Below are positions 18,970 to 27,043 of a stretch of DNA of 64,000 bases, in pieces; within the stretch, counting starts at the first letter, position 1; every line of letters starts with the position of its first letter. Source of the stretch: DATBGO01 sp963695645 (GTDB lineage Bacteria > Actinomycetota > Actinomycetes > Streptosporangiales > Streptosporangiaceae); NCBI GenBank assembly GCA_963695645.1, contig CAVOHC010000012.1, positions 1,612,001 through 1,676,000 of the forward strand, given 5' to 3'. Made by a program: the position numbers and the translations under genes. The notes below the pieces were generated by a model. That model worked only from the letters and a program-made list of their open reading frames with translations. It had not been told where the DNA came from and searched no databases.

Positions 18970-19362
18970 ATGTTCCGGTTCCGGCTCGACGGCTCCTCCG
19001 GCGTCCCGCCCTACCTGCAGCTCGTCCATCAGGTGCGGCAGTCGTTGCTGCTGGGCTACCTGCAGGAGGGGGACCGGCTCCCGACGGTCAAGGACGCCGC
19101 CGCCGACCTGGTGATCAACCCGAACACGGTCGTCAAGGCCTACCGGCAGCTCGAGCACGAAGGACTGGCCAGCGGCAGGCCGGGCCAGGGCACGTTCATC
19201 ACGGCCACCTCTTCCCCGGTCGCGAACCAGGCGCAGGAGGGCCTGCGCGCCTCGCTGGAGGCCTGGCTGCGGGCCGCCGAAGAGGCCGGGATGAACGACG
19301 ACGCGGTCACGGCGCTGATCGCCGCAGCCCGCCACGACATGACGAAAGAGAGGGTCCAATGA
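18970..19362 (+). CDS. GntR-family regulator, YtrA subfamily
   Basis: 130 residues: the winged HTH (GVPPYLQLVHQVRQSLLLGY, then LPTVKDAAADLVINPNTVVK and the wing GRPGQGTFIT), followed by only about 50 residues of helix instead of a ligand domain. That short build defines the YtrA subfamily, whose members repress adjacent ABC transporter operons and are often relieved by cell-wall-active antibiotics. ATG 18970 follows AGAAGG. Its end overlaps the ATPase gene start by 4 nt, so it is the first gene of a three-gene operon. Confidence 0.92.
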   Translation: MFRFRLDGSSGVPPYLQLVHQVRQSLLLGYLQEGDRLPTVKDAAADLVINPNTVVKAYRQLEHEGLASGRPGQGTFITATSSPVANQAQEGLRASLEAWLRAAEEAGMNDDAVTALIAAARHDMTKERVQ

Positions 19363-20321
19363 CCCAGCATGAGGCCGGCGGCAGCGTCCCGGCACTGCGG
19401 ACCGACCGCCTCGGCAGGCGCTACGGCAAGGCGTGGGGGCTGCGGGACTGCACACTCGAGGTGCCGGTCGGTACGGTGGCCGCCCTGGTCGGCCCGAACG
19501 GCGCGGGCAAGACCACCCTGCTGGAGATGATCATCGGGCTGCTCGAGCCCACCGAAGGCCAGGTGTCGGTCTTTGGCGAGACCTCGCGGGCCGGCACGGC
19601 GGAGACGCTGGCCCGGGTCGGCTATGTCGCCCAGGACCATCCGCTGTACCGCGATTTCACCGTCGCCGACATGTTCCACCTGGGCCGCGCGATGAACCCC
19701 GGCTGGGATCAGGAACTGGCCGCGGCCCGGGTGGACGCGCTGGGCATCCCGCTCAAACGCAAGGTCAAGAGCCTGTCCGGCGGGCAGCAGGCCCAGGTCT
19801 CGCTGACCATGGCGCTGGCCAAGCGCGCGCCGCTGCTCGTGCTCGACGAGCCGGTCTCCAGCCTGGACCCGGTCGCCCGGCTGGAGTTCATGCGGGATGT
19901 GATGGCCTCGGCTGCCGACTCCACCCTGACCTTCCTGATTTCCTCGCACGTGGTCTCGGAGCTGGAGCGGTTCTGCGACTGGCTGATCGTCCTCGCCGGC
20001 GGCCACGTGCAGCTGGCCGGGCCGGCCGACGACCTGCTCGCCGCGCACCGGCTGCTGACCGTACCGCGTGCCACCCCGGACGGCGAGCTTCCCGGGAGGG
20101 TCATCCACCGCACCGACAGCGACCGGCACTCCACCGCGCTGGTCCGCGCCGACCCGGCCCGGCTGGCGGCGCACGGGCAGCCCGGCTGGCAGGCCGACCC
20201 GGTGAGCTTCGAACAGCTCGTCATGGGCTACCTGCAGCGCCCGTCCACAGCAGCGAACACAGGCAATCCCGCCCCGGCCGCCGAAGGGCCCGGGCCGAGC
20301 ACGAAGGCGGTATCGCGATGA
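19359..20321 (+). CDS. ABC transporter ATP-binding protein (YtrB-like)
   Basis: 320-residue ATPase of an export-type ABC-2 system: Walker A GPNGAGKTTLLEMI, Q-loop YVAQDHPLY, signature SLSGGQQAQVSL, Walker B LLVLDEPVSSLD and the H-loop in ISSHVVSELE. A C-terminal domain of about 100 residues is family-typical and ends in a low-complexity stretch (PSTAANTGNPAPAAEGPG). It powers the permease encoded next, whose start overlaps its stop by 4 nt. Being under a YtrA-type repressor, it probably handles a membrane-active compound or aids envelope-stress resistance. Confidence 0.92.
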   Translation: MTQHEAGGSVPALRTDRLGRRYGKAWGLRDCTLEVPVGTVAALVGPNGAGKTTLLEMIIGLLEPTEGQVSVFGETSRAGTAETLARVGYVAQDHPLYRDFTVADMFHLGRAMNPGWDQELAAARVDALGIPLKRKVKSLSGGQQAQVSLTMALAKRAPLLVLDEPVSSLDPVARLEFMRDVMASAADSTLTFLISSHVVSELERFCDWLIVLAGGHVQLAGPADDLLAAHRLLTVPRATPDGELPGRVIHRTDSDRHSTALVRADPARLAAHGQPGWQADPVSFEQLVMGYLQRPSTAANTGNPAPAAEGPGPSTKAVSR

Positions 20322-21193
20322 TCTGGGTTAGCTGGCGACAGCACCGCGGCCAGGCCATAGCCTGCCTGGCCCTCCTCGCCGCCCTCGCGGTGTACGCGGT
20401 CATCGAGAGCACCTCGATGCGCACGGCGTTCGGCAATGACGATCTGGCCGGGTGCCTGGCCCGCAGCAAGGGGACCGCCTGCCCGGCCGCCGTCAGTGCC
20501 TTCACCGGACAGTTCGGCTCCGAGGTCAACATCGCGTTCTGGTCCGTGACCCTGATCGTCCCCGGGCTGATCGGGGTCCTGGTCGGCGGGTCCCTGATCG
20601 CCCGGGAACTCGAATACGGCACCTGGCGGCTGGCCTGGAGCCAGACCGTTCCCCGGGCCCGGTGGCTAGCCGTCAAGCTGGCCCTGGTCACCGGCGGGCT
20701 CATCGTCCTCGGCGCGGCCATGACCGCGGTGATCACCTGGTACCGCGCGCCGATGGACCGGCTCACCGGGCATCTCGAGCACAACATCTACGACTTCGAG
20801 GGCCTGGTCCTGACCGCCTACATCCTGTGCGCGTTCGGGTTCGCCGTGCTGGCCGGGCTGCTGCTGCGCCGCAGCATCCCGGCCATGGTGGCCGCGTTCA
20901 TCCCGTGGCTGGCCATCCGGCTCGTGGTCGAGTTCCTGCTCCGCCCGCACTTCATGACCCCGCTGACCGCCACGGTGAACTGCACGCGCGGATGCGGGAT
21001 GGGCATCGGCTTCGTGCCGCAGGCCACCGGCCGCATCGGCGACCTGGTGCTGAGCATCAACGGCAACGTCGTCACCTACCAGCCCGCCGACCGGTTCTGG
21101 TCCTTCCAGTTCATCGAGGCCGGCATCTTCGCGGCCCTCACCGCCGCCGCGCTCGGCGCTACGATCTGGCTGCTGCACCGCCGCCCCGCCTGA
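20318..21193 (+). CDS. ABC-2-type permease partner
   Basis: 291-residue membrane protein with about six helices. The first is IACLALLAALAVYAVI, followed by a large external loop of about 40 residues containing two cysteines, and then VTLIVPGLIGVLVGGSLIA. RELEYGTWRLAWSQTVPRAR is the typical cytoplasmic coupling segment of antibiotic-type permeases. ATG 20318 overlaps the ATPase stop codon. The frame is open far upstream, but that is a GC-rich shadow of the ATPase gene. It forms the pore for the YtrB-like ATPase. Confidence 0.9.
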   Translation: MIWVSWRQHRGQAIACLALLAALAVYAVIESTSMRTAFGNDDLAGCLARSKGTACPAAVSAFTGQFGSEVNIAFWSVTLIVPGLIGVLVGGSLIARELEYGTWRLAWSQTVPRARWLAVKLALVTGGLIVLGAAMTAVITWYRAPMDRLTGHLEHNIYDFEGLVLTAYILCAFGFAVLAGLLLRRSIPAMVAAFIPWLAIRLVVEFLLRPHFMTPLTATVNCTRGCGMGIGFVPQATGRIGDLVLSINGNVVTYQPADRFWSFQFIEAGIFAALTAAALGATIWLLHRRPA

Positions 21194-21239
21194 CTTCCTC
21201 ATCTCGCAGACACCCGGTCAGCAGACTCCGGCCAGCTCG

Positions 21240-21440
21240 CGTTCCGCGGACACCCGTACCGAGGTGCTGATCCGGCGGGCGATGAACTCGCTGCGCCAGG
21301 GCCGGGCCAGTTTCGTGATCGCGCCGGCCGTCCACGATCAGGGACGCCGACCTCATCCTGGCCATATCCTGGCCATCGAAGGCGGCCTGATCGTCGAGCA
21401 GGGCACGCACGCCGACCTGCTGACCGCCGGACGGCGCGGT
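21240..21440 (+). pseudogene. Decayed duplicate of the 3' end of the ABC exporter subunit B gene
   Basis: This stretch closely matches 18537-18720 of the exporter gene: GACACCCGTACCGAGGTGCT, CGGGCGATGAACTCGCTGCG and GTCGAGCAGGGCACGCACGC occur in both in the same order. Relative to the intact copy it has lost 2 nt around 21325 and gained about 11 nt near 21365 (an ATCCTGGCCAT repeat), so the frame is broken. It encodes only the segment from Walker B/D-loop through the H-loop. It is a non-functional remnant of a local duplication or of a lost second exporter. Confidence 0.85.
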
Positions 21441-21443
21441 CCC

Positions 21444-22112
21444 TCAGGCCGACTGATCGCAAATGCGGTATCCGACACCGGGCCTGGTCGCGATCACGGG
21501 CGGGTCGCCGAGCTTGCGGCGCAACCGGCCGATCGTCACCGTCACGGTGTTGGTAAACGGATCGGCCTGCTCGTCCCAGACCTGCTCGAGCAGATCCTCG
21601 GCGCGCAGGAACGCAGGCGAGGCGACGAGCAGCGCCTCCAGCACGCCGAACTCCTTGACCGACAGGTCGAGCTGCCGTCCGTCCCGCGTTACGGTCCGCC
21701 GCATCGGATCGAGCTCGATCCCGGCGGCGCGCAGCGTGCGGGCTCGGGCGGATGGCTGCCGGCGGGCCAGCGCCCGGATCCGGAGGACGAGTTCCGGGAA
21801 GTGGAACGGCTTGCCCAGGTAATCGTCGGCGCCCAGGCCCAGGCCGGTCACCCGGTCGCCGGGCGCCCCGGCCGCGGTCAGCATCAAGACCATGGCCCGG
21901 TCGTCGTGGTCGGTGATCATCTGGCACAGGGCGTCGCCGTGGATGCCGGGCAGGTCGCGGTCGAGCACGACGACGTCGTAGGAGTTGAGGTCGAGCTTCG
22001 CGGCCGCCTCCAGGCCGTCGTGCGCGGCGTCTACCGCCATGCCCTGGTCGCGCAGGCCCTCCACGAGCACCTCGGCGAGCGACCGCGAGTCTTCGACCAC
22101 CAGGACTCTCAT
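21444..22112 (-). CDS. OmpR/PhoB-family response regulator
   Basis: 222 residues: a receiver domain with the acidic pair VVEDS, phospho-acceptor Asp in VVVLDRDLPG (about residue 52), the switch Thr in VLMLTAAG and Lys in DDYLGKPF; then a winged-helix output domain ending GRLRRKLGDPPVIATRPGVGYRI. The start ATG overlaps the stop of the kinase gene (ATGA). Encoded divergently from the ABC ATPase-permease operon at 23.5 kb, it probably controls that operon. If the kinase frameshift is real, this regulator has lost its cognate kinase. Confidence 0.93.
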   Translation of the reverse strand: MRVLVVEDSRSLAEVLVEGLRDQGMAVDAAHDGLEAAAKLDLNSYDVVVLDRDLPGIHGDALCQMITDHDDRAMVLMLTAAGAPGDRVTGLGLGADDYLGKPFHFPELVLRIRALARRQPSARARTLRAAGIELDPMRRTVTRDGRQLDLSVKEFGVLEALLVASPAFLRAEDLLEQVWDEQADPFTNTVTVTIGRLRRKLGDPPVIATRPGVGYRICDQSA

Positions 22113-23373
22113 CCCGGCATGCCCGCGGGAACGCTGGCCGACGTGGTCGCCGCGGCGGCCGGAAGCTCGATGCAGACCCGCAGCCCGCCACCAGGCCGGG
22201 CCTGCAGGTCCACCGTGCCGCCGTGTGCCTCCGCGATCGCCGCGACGATCGACAGGCCGAGGCCGGAGCCCTTGTCTGTGCCGATCCGGTCGGCTTCGAG
22301 GCGCCGGAACGGCTGAGTGAGCTCGGCCACCTGCCGCGGGTCGAGGGCGTCCCCGCCGTTCTCGACGACCAGCCTGGCCAGCCCGTCATGTGCCTGCGTC
22401 GTGATGGCGACCCACCCGCCCTCGACGTTGTGGCACACCGCGTTGTCGATCACGTTCTCCACCATCCGGCTCAGCAGGGCCTGGCTCCCCGCTACCCAGG
22501 CGCCGCCCTGACCGCTGGCGTCCTGCACGGTAAGGTTCATGGCCCTGATGGCGGCCGCCTGATCGGCCAGCGCGGAGCCGACAATGTAGTCGAGCGGCAG
22601 GACAGCCTGACCAGCCAGTGCCCGGTGCTGGGCGCGGGCCAGCACGAGGAAGGCCTCCAGCAGCTTCTCGATCCGGTCGAGTTCGCTGCGCAGCCTGCCG
22701 GCCAGCGCGACTGTCTGCGGCGGCGCGGGCTCGGGCTTGGCCAGCGCCACGTCGAGTGCCGCCCGCATCGTGGTCAGCGGGGTGCGCAGCTCGTGCGAGG
22801 CATTGGCGACGAACCGTCGCTGGGCGTTAAAGGCGACCTCCAGCCGCTCCAGCAGCCCGTCGATGGTGTCGCCGAGTTCCTTCAGCTCGTCCTTCGGCCC
22901 GTGCACGGCGAGCCGCTCGTGCAGGCTGTCCTCGGAGATCCGCTGTGCCGCCGCGTTCATCTCCCGGACCGGGCGCAGCGCGCGGCCGGCCACGAGCCAG
23001 CCCAGCAACAGGGAGACGGCCGTCATGATCGCCAGCGCGATGAGCGACGAGGTCACCAGCACATGCGACAGCTCCTGCTGTTGGGCCGGCTGGGGCCGGC
23101 CCCTCGCGACTGCAGCTGACTGACCTGCGCCTGCAGCTGGCGCACCCGCGCCTCGGCCTGCGCCAGCGATGAGTCCGGCTTGCTTCCGGCGGCGAAGGCC
23201 GGTCTGGCCTCGACGGACGAGCTGCTGTGGACGGCCACGCCGCTGGCGAGCGCCAGCATCAGCGCACCGGACACCACGAACAAGAATCCGTACAGGATGG
23301 TGAGCCGCATCCGCACGGTGCGGCCGGGCAGCCGCAGCCAGCGCGGCCACCCCGGCTGGCGCTGGGCCCGCAT
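22109..23373 (-). pseudogene. Sensor histidine kinase, frameshifted in the sensor region
   Basis: The start at ATG 23373 has a strong GGAGGGAGGGG sequence just upstream. The first frame gives a basic N-terminus, membrane helix 1 (FLFVVSGALMLALASGVAV) and the start of a coiled coil (LAQAEARVRQLQAQVSQLQS). At about 23085-23100, in GGGGCCGGCCCC, the frame shifts. The second frame continues with QQQELSHVL, helix 2, a HAMP domain, the H-box FVANASHELRTPLTTMRAA, an N-box (MVENVIDNAV) and GTDKGSGLGLSI. The 1265-nt span is one base short of whole codons. Restored, it would be a 421-residue two-helix kinase. The motifs are intact, so the break is recent or artefactual. Confidence 0.85.
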
Positions 23374-23450
23374 GCGCCCCTCCCTCCCGTCGGCAGTGCC
23401 CTGATCAGGGGCTTGCGCCTTGCCATCCCGCTTCAGCATGCCCTGCCGGG

Positions 23451-23491
23451 CCTAACAACGGGATAACAGCCTGCGTGCGGCCCATGTTAGG
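23451..23491. promoter_or_regulatory. Candidate response-regulator binding region
   Basis: TAACA is repeated 11 bp apart (23453 and 23464), the spacing used by OmpR-family regulators. A longer inverted repeat, CCTAACA (23451-23457) with TGTTAGG (23485-23491), encloses it. The region lies between the divergent kinase-regulator and ABC operons. Confidence 0.4.
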
Positions 23492-23552
23492 GCCGTTCCC
23501 GTAGAACTCAGATCACAGCGAGTTCCGTTTCCGACCACAGAAGGAACTAACG

Positions 23553-24500
23553 ATGCAAGCCACGATCGAAGTGACCGGGCTGCGCAAGCGGTTCGGGCCG
23601 ACGCTGGCCCTGGACGGCATGTCGTTCACCGTCCAGCCCGGCCAGGTGACCGGCTTCGTCGGCCCGAACGGGGCCGGCAAGTCGACCACGATGCGGGTCA
23701 TCCTCGGCCTGGACGCGGCCGAGGAGGGCAAGGCGACCGTCGGCGGCAAGTCATACGCGAGCCTGCGGCAGCCGATGCGGGTGATCGGATCGTTGCTCGA
23801 CGCGGGGGCCCTGCAGCCGAGCCGGTCCGCCCGCAACCACCTGCTCTGGCTCGCGCACTCGCAGGGCCTGGACGCCAAGCGAGTGGACGATGTCATCGAG
23901 CAGGCAGGCCTGCAGGGCGTGGCCAGGAGGCGGGCGGGCGGCTACTCGCTCGGCATGCGGCAGCGGCTGGGCATCGCCGCGGCGATGCTGGGCAACCCGG
24001 CCGCGATCATGCTGGACGAGCCGTTCAACGGGATGGACCCGGAGGGCATCGTGTGGATGCGCGGGTTCTTGCGCGCGCTGGCCGCGGGCGGCCGGGCGGT
24101 GCTGGTGTCGAGCCATCTCATGAGCGAACTGCAGGACACCGCCGATCACCTGGTGGTCGTGGGCCGCGGCAAGGTCATCGCCGACACCACGGTGGCGAGC
24201 CTGCTGGCGGCCGCGTCCGGGGATCGGGTGACGTTGCGCACGTCCGCCCGGCCCCAGGCGAAGGACGTGCTGGAGAACGCGGGGGCCACCGTCGTGGCCA
24301 GCGGCCAGGACGTGCTCACGATCTCCGGGCTGGCGGCCGAGCGGGTGGTTGTGCTGCTCAGCGCGCTGGCGGTGCCGTTCTCCGAGGTATCTGCGCACCG
24401 GGCCACCCTGGAGCAGGCCTATATGGAGCTCACCAAGCAGGCTGTCGAGTTCCGCCCGGCCGGCTTCGGCGCCGATGCAGCGCGGGAGGTGCCGCGATGA
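23553..24500 (+). CDS. ABC transporter ATP-binding protein
   Basis: 315-residue ATPase of the CcmA/DrrA class: Walker A GPNGAGKSTTMRVILGL, signature YSLGMRQRLGIAAAML (LGMRQ is the usual variant in this class), Walker B IMLDEPFNGMDPEGI and H-loop SSHLMSELQ. The C-terminal about 90 residues form the small accessory domain typical of antibiotic-export ATPases. ATG 23553 follows AGAAGGA. It overlaps the next gene by 4 nt and is the first gene of a three-gene ATPase-permease-permease operon that is divergent from a two-component system. Confidence 0.93.
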   Translation: MQATIEVTGLRKRFGPTLALDGMSFTVQPGQVTGFVGPNGAGKSTTMRVILGLDAAEEGKATVGGKSYASLRQPMRVIGSLLDAGALQPSRSARNHLLWLAHSQGLDAKRVDDVIEQAGLQGVARRRAGGYSLGMRQRLGIAAAMLGNPAAIMLDEPFNGMDPEGIVWMRGFLRALAAGGRAVLVSSHLMSELQDTADHLVVVGRGKVIADTTVASLLAAASGDRVTLRTSARPQAKDVLENAGATVVASGQDVLTISGLAAERVVVLLSALAVPFSEVSAHRATLEQAYMELTKQAVEFRPAGFGADAAREVPR

Positions 24501-26140
24501 CGACCCAGGCCGTCTCTGTGCCGCGGCCCGATGCCGGGCTCGGCGACGGACCCCGCGGTGGCGGCTTCGGCTCTCTGCTGCGGGCCGAGTGGATCAAGTT
24601 CCGCAGCGTACGCGGCTGGGTGATCGGCATGATCCTGGCCGCGCTGCTGACCATCTTCCTCGGCGTGTTCGCGGCCGCTAACGGGAGCGTCGGCTGCCAG
24701 ATCAACGGCGGTCCGGTGAAATCGGGCAAGGCCTGCCTGCCCTACGTCCCGCACGGGCCGGGCGGCGAGATCGTGACTGACAGCTTCGCCTTCGCGCGCC
24801 AGCCGCTGACCGGGAACGGCACCATCACCGCGCGCGTCACCTCGCTCACCGGCGAGCACGCGAACCTCAGCGCAGGGCCCGCGCAGGTCGGTAACGGCAA
24901 CATGGTGCCCGGCCTGGCGGAGTGGGCCAAGGCGGGGATCATCATCAAGCAGAGCACCGGCCAGGGCTCCGCCTACGCGGCGATGATGGTGACCAGCAGC
25001 AACGGCGTCCGGATGCAGTACAACTACACCGGGGATACCGCCGGGATGCCTGGTGTAGTTTCGGCGGTGCATCCGCGCTGGCTGCGGCTGACTCGCTCCG
25101 GCGACACGATCACCGGCTACGACTCCGCCGGCGGCACGCACTGGACCCAGGTGGGCACGGTCCAGCTCACCAGGCTGCCGTCGACCGTCCAGGCGGGCAT
25201 GTTCGCTACCTCGCCGGGCTACACGGTGACCCAGGACTCATTCGGCGGCGCCAGCAATAACAGCGGCCCTGCCCAGGCCACCGGGGTCTTCGATCACGTC
25301 AGCCTGGCCGGCACTGCGCCCGGCACCTGGACCGGCACCACAGTCGGTGGCGGGGGCCCGGCCGGGGGACCGGGGCCGCCAGGCGGCGGCCCGGGCTCCG
25401 CGCCATTCACCCGGAACGGCGGCACGTTCACGGTGACGGGCTCCGGCGACATCGCGCCGGTTACGCCGGGGCCGGGCGCCGGGCTCCCGACGGTGACGAT
25501 CGGGCAGAGCCTGGTCGGCGCGTTCCTCGGATTGATCGTGATCGTCGTAGTAGCGGCGATGTTCTTCAGCACCGAATACCGCCGCGGCCTGATCCGCACC
25601 ACGCTGGCCGCCACCCCGCGCCGCGGCGCGGTACTGGCCGCCAAGGCCGTGGTGATCGGCGCGGTGGTCTTCGTCATCGGGCTGGTGGCCGCGGCGGTCT
25701 CGATCGCCGTCGGCGTGCCGAAGGAAGAAAACCAGGGCCAGGTGCTGCTGACCGCGCCCTTGCCGACCGAGGTGCGGGTCATCGTCGGCACGGCGGCCAT
25801 GCTGGCCGTGGCCGCGGTCTTCGCCGTCGCACTGGGGGCCATCCTGCGGCGCAGCGCGGCCGCGATCACAACCGCGGTCGTAGTCGTCGTCATGCCGTTC
25901 CTGCTGACCGCGCTCAATGTCGTGCCCGCCGGGGTCGGCGACTGGCTGCTGCGGGTGACCCCGGCCGCGGGCCTGGCCATCGAGCAGAGCATCCCGCGGT
26001 ACTCGCAAGTCGCCACCGTCATCTCACCCGTGCGGGGCTACTACCCGCTGTCGCCCTACGCCGGGTTTGCCGTGCTGTGCCTGTGGGCGGCGGCGGCCCT
26101 TGCCCTCGCGCTGGTCATGCTGCGGCGGCGGGACGCATGA
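24497..26140 (+). CDS. ABC-2 permease with a large extracellular beta-sandwich-like insert
   Basis: 547 residues. A cytoplasmic N-terminus (LRAEWIKFRSVRGWVIGM) leads into helix 1 (LAALLTIFLGVFAAANG). An extracytoplasmic insert of about 270 residues follows, and then five more helices begin at VGAFLGLIVIVVVAAMFF. The insert (FARQPLTGNGTITARVTSL, AKAGIIIKQSTGQGSAYAAM, WLRLTRSGDTITGYDSAGG) resembles the DUF1349/concanavalin-like fold that binds carbohydrates in secreted enzymes; this is from memory of the pattern and unverified. A Gly/Pro-rich stretch follows it. STEYRRGLIRTTLAATPRRG is the cytoplasmic coupling segment. Start and stop overlap the neighbours by 4 nt. Confidence 0.88.
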   Translation: MTTQAVSVPRPDAGLGDGPRGGGFGSLLRAEWIKFRSVRGWVIGMILAALLTIFLGVFAAANGSVGCQINGGPVKSGKACLPYVPHGPGGEIVTDSFAFARQPLTGNGTITARVTSLTGEHANLSAGPAQVGNGNMVPGLAEWAKAGIIIKQSTGQGSAYAAMMVTSSNGVRMQYNYTGDTAGMPGVVSAVHPRWLRLTRSGDTITGYDSAGGTHWTQVGTVQLTRLPSTVQAGMFATSPGYTVTQDSFGGASNNSGPAQATGVFDHVSLAGTAPGTWTGTTVGGGGPAGGPGPPGGGPGSAPFTRNGGTFTVTGSGDIAPVTPGPGAGLPTVTIGQSLVGAFLGLIVIVVVAAMFFSTEYRRGLIRTTLAATPRRGAVLAAKAVVIGAVVFVIGLVAAAVSIAVGVPKEENQGQVLLTAPLPTEVRVIVGTAAMLAVAAVFAVALGAILRRSAAAITTAVVVVVMPFLLTALNVVPAGVGDWLLRVTPAAGLAIEQSIPRYSQVATVISPVRGYYPLSPYAGFAVLCLWAAAALALALVMLRRRDA

Positions 26141-26982
26141 CCGCCGGCGTGCAGACGCAGCCAGCGCCGACGATGGCCACGGCGGCAGCGCGCGGGGCGA
26201 GCCTGCGCCACGCGCTGCACGCCGAGTGGACCAAGCTGCGCACGGTCTCCGGACCCGCCTGGCTGCTCCTGGGGGTCGCGGCGCTGACCATTGCGGTCGC
26301 CGTCGCGGCCGTCGGGGCCACGCACTGCCCGCAGAACCTGAGCTGCCCGGTCGACACGACCAAGCTCAGCCTGACCGGGATTCAGTTTGGTCAGGCAGTG
26401 GTCGCGATCCTGGCCGCGGCGACGGTCAGCAACGAGTACAGCTCGGGCATGATGCGCGTCACGCTCACCGCGATGCCGAGGCGGCACACGGTGCTGGCGG
26501 CCAAGGCGATCCTGCTGGCCGCGCTGGTGCTGGCGGCCGGCGCGGTGGCGGTGTTCGGCTCGGTGCTGGCCGGGCACCTGATCCTGCCCGGCCACGGCTT
26601 CACCGCCGCGCGCGGCTTCCACCCGGTCTGGCTGAGCTACGGGCCAACGCTGCGAGCCGCCAGCGGGTCGGTCCTGTACCTCGGACTGATCGCGCTGATG
26701 AGCCTCGGCGTCGCGGTGATCGTGCGGGACTCGGCCGTGTCCATCGGCGTCGTCCTCGCGCTGCTGTACCTGTTCCCGATCATTGGTTCGTTCATCGGGA
26801 ACGAGCACTGGCAGCACCGGCTCGAGCGGTGGACACCCACGGTCGCGGGGCTGACCATCCAGGACACCACCGGCCTGCGGAGCCAGGTGATCACGCCGTG
26901 GGCCGGGCTGGGCGTGCTGGCGATCTGGGCCGCAGCCGCGATGCTGGCCGGCGGCCTGGTGTTCCGGTTCCGCGACGTCTAG
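26137..26982 (+). CDS. ABC-2 permease, second subunit
   Basis: 281-residue membrane protein of about six helices. LRHALHAEWTKLRTVSGPAW is the cytoplasmic entry, then helix 1 (LLGVAALTIAVAVAAVGA), a short loop with two cysteines, and SNEYSSGMMRVTLTAMPRR, the same coupling-helix pattern as the preceding permease. It lacks the large ectodomain. It probably pairs with that permease and the shared ATPase as an asymmetric transporter. ATG 26137 overlaps the previous stop. Confidence 0.9.
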   Translation: MTAGVQTQPAPTMATAAARGASLRHALHAEWTKLRTVSGPAWLLLGVAALTIAVAVAAVGATHCPQNLSCPVDTTKLSLTGIQFGQAVVAILAAATVSNEYSSGMMRVTLTAMPRRHTVLAAKAILLAALVLAAGAVAVFGSVLAGHLILPGHGFTAARGFHPVWLSYGPTLRAASGSVLYLGLIALMSLGVAVIVRDSAVSIGVVLALLYLFPIIGSFIGNEHWQHRLERWTPTVAGLTIQDTTGLRSQVITPWAGLGVLAIWAAAAMLAGGLVFRFRDV

Positions 26983-27005
26983 CCGGGCGGACCGCGGAAC
27001 CCAGC

Positions 27006-27043
27006 TATCCTGAGTGATGCCTACCGACCTGGCCCGGGCCTGA
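27006..27043 (+). promoter_or_regulatory. -10 box and 8-codon leader ORF before the cNMP-domain kinase
   Basis: TATCCT (27006-27011) is followed 5 nt later by ATG 27017, which opens a tiny frame MPTDLARA ending in TGA at 27041-27043. That stop overlaps the ATG of the kinase gene (TGATG). No Shine-Dalgarno sequence precedes the kinase start, so translation may depend on re-initiation after the leader peptide. Confidence 0.35.
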
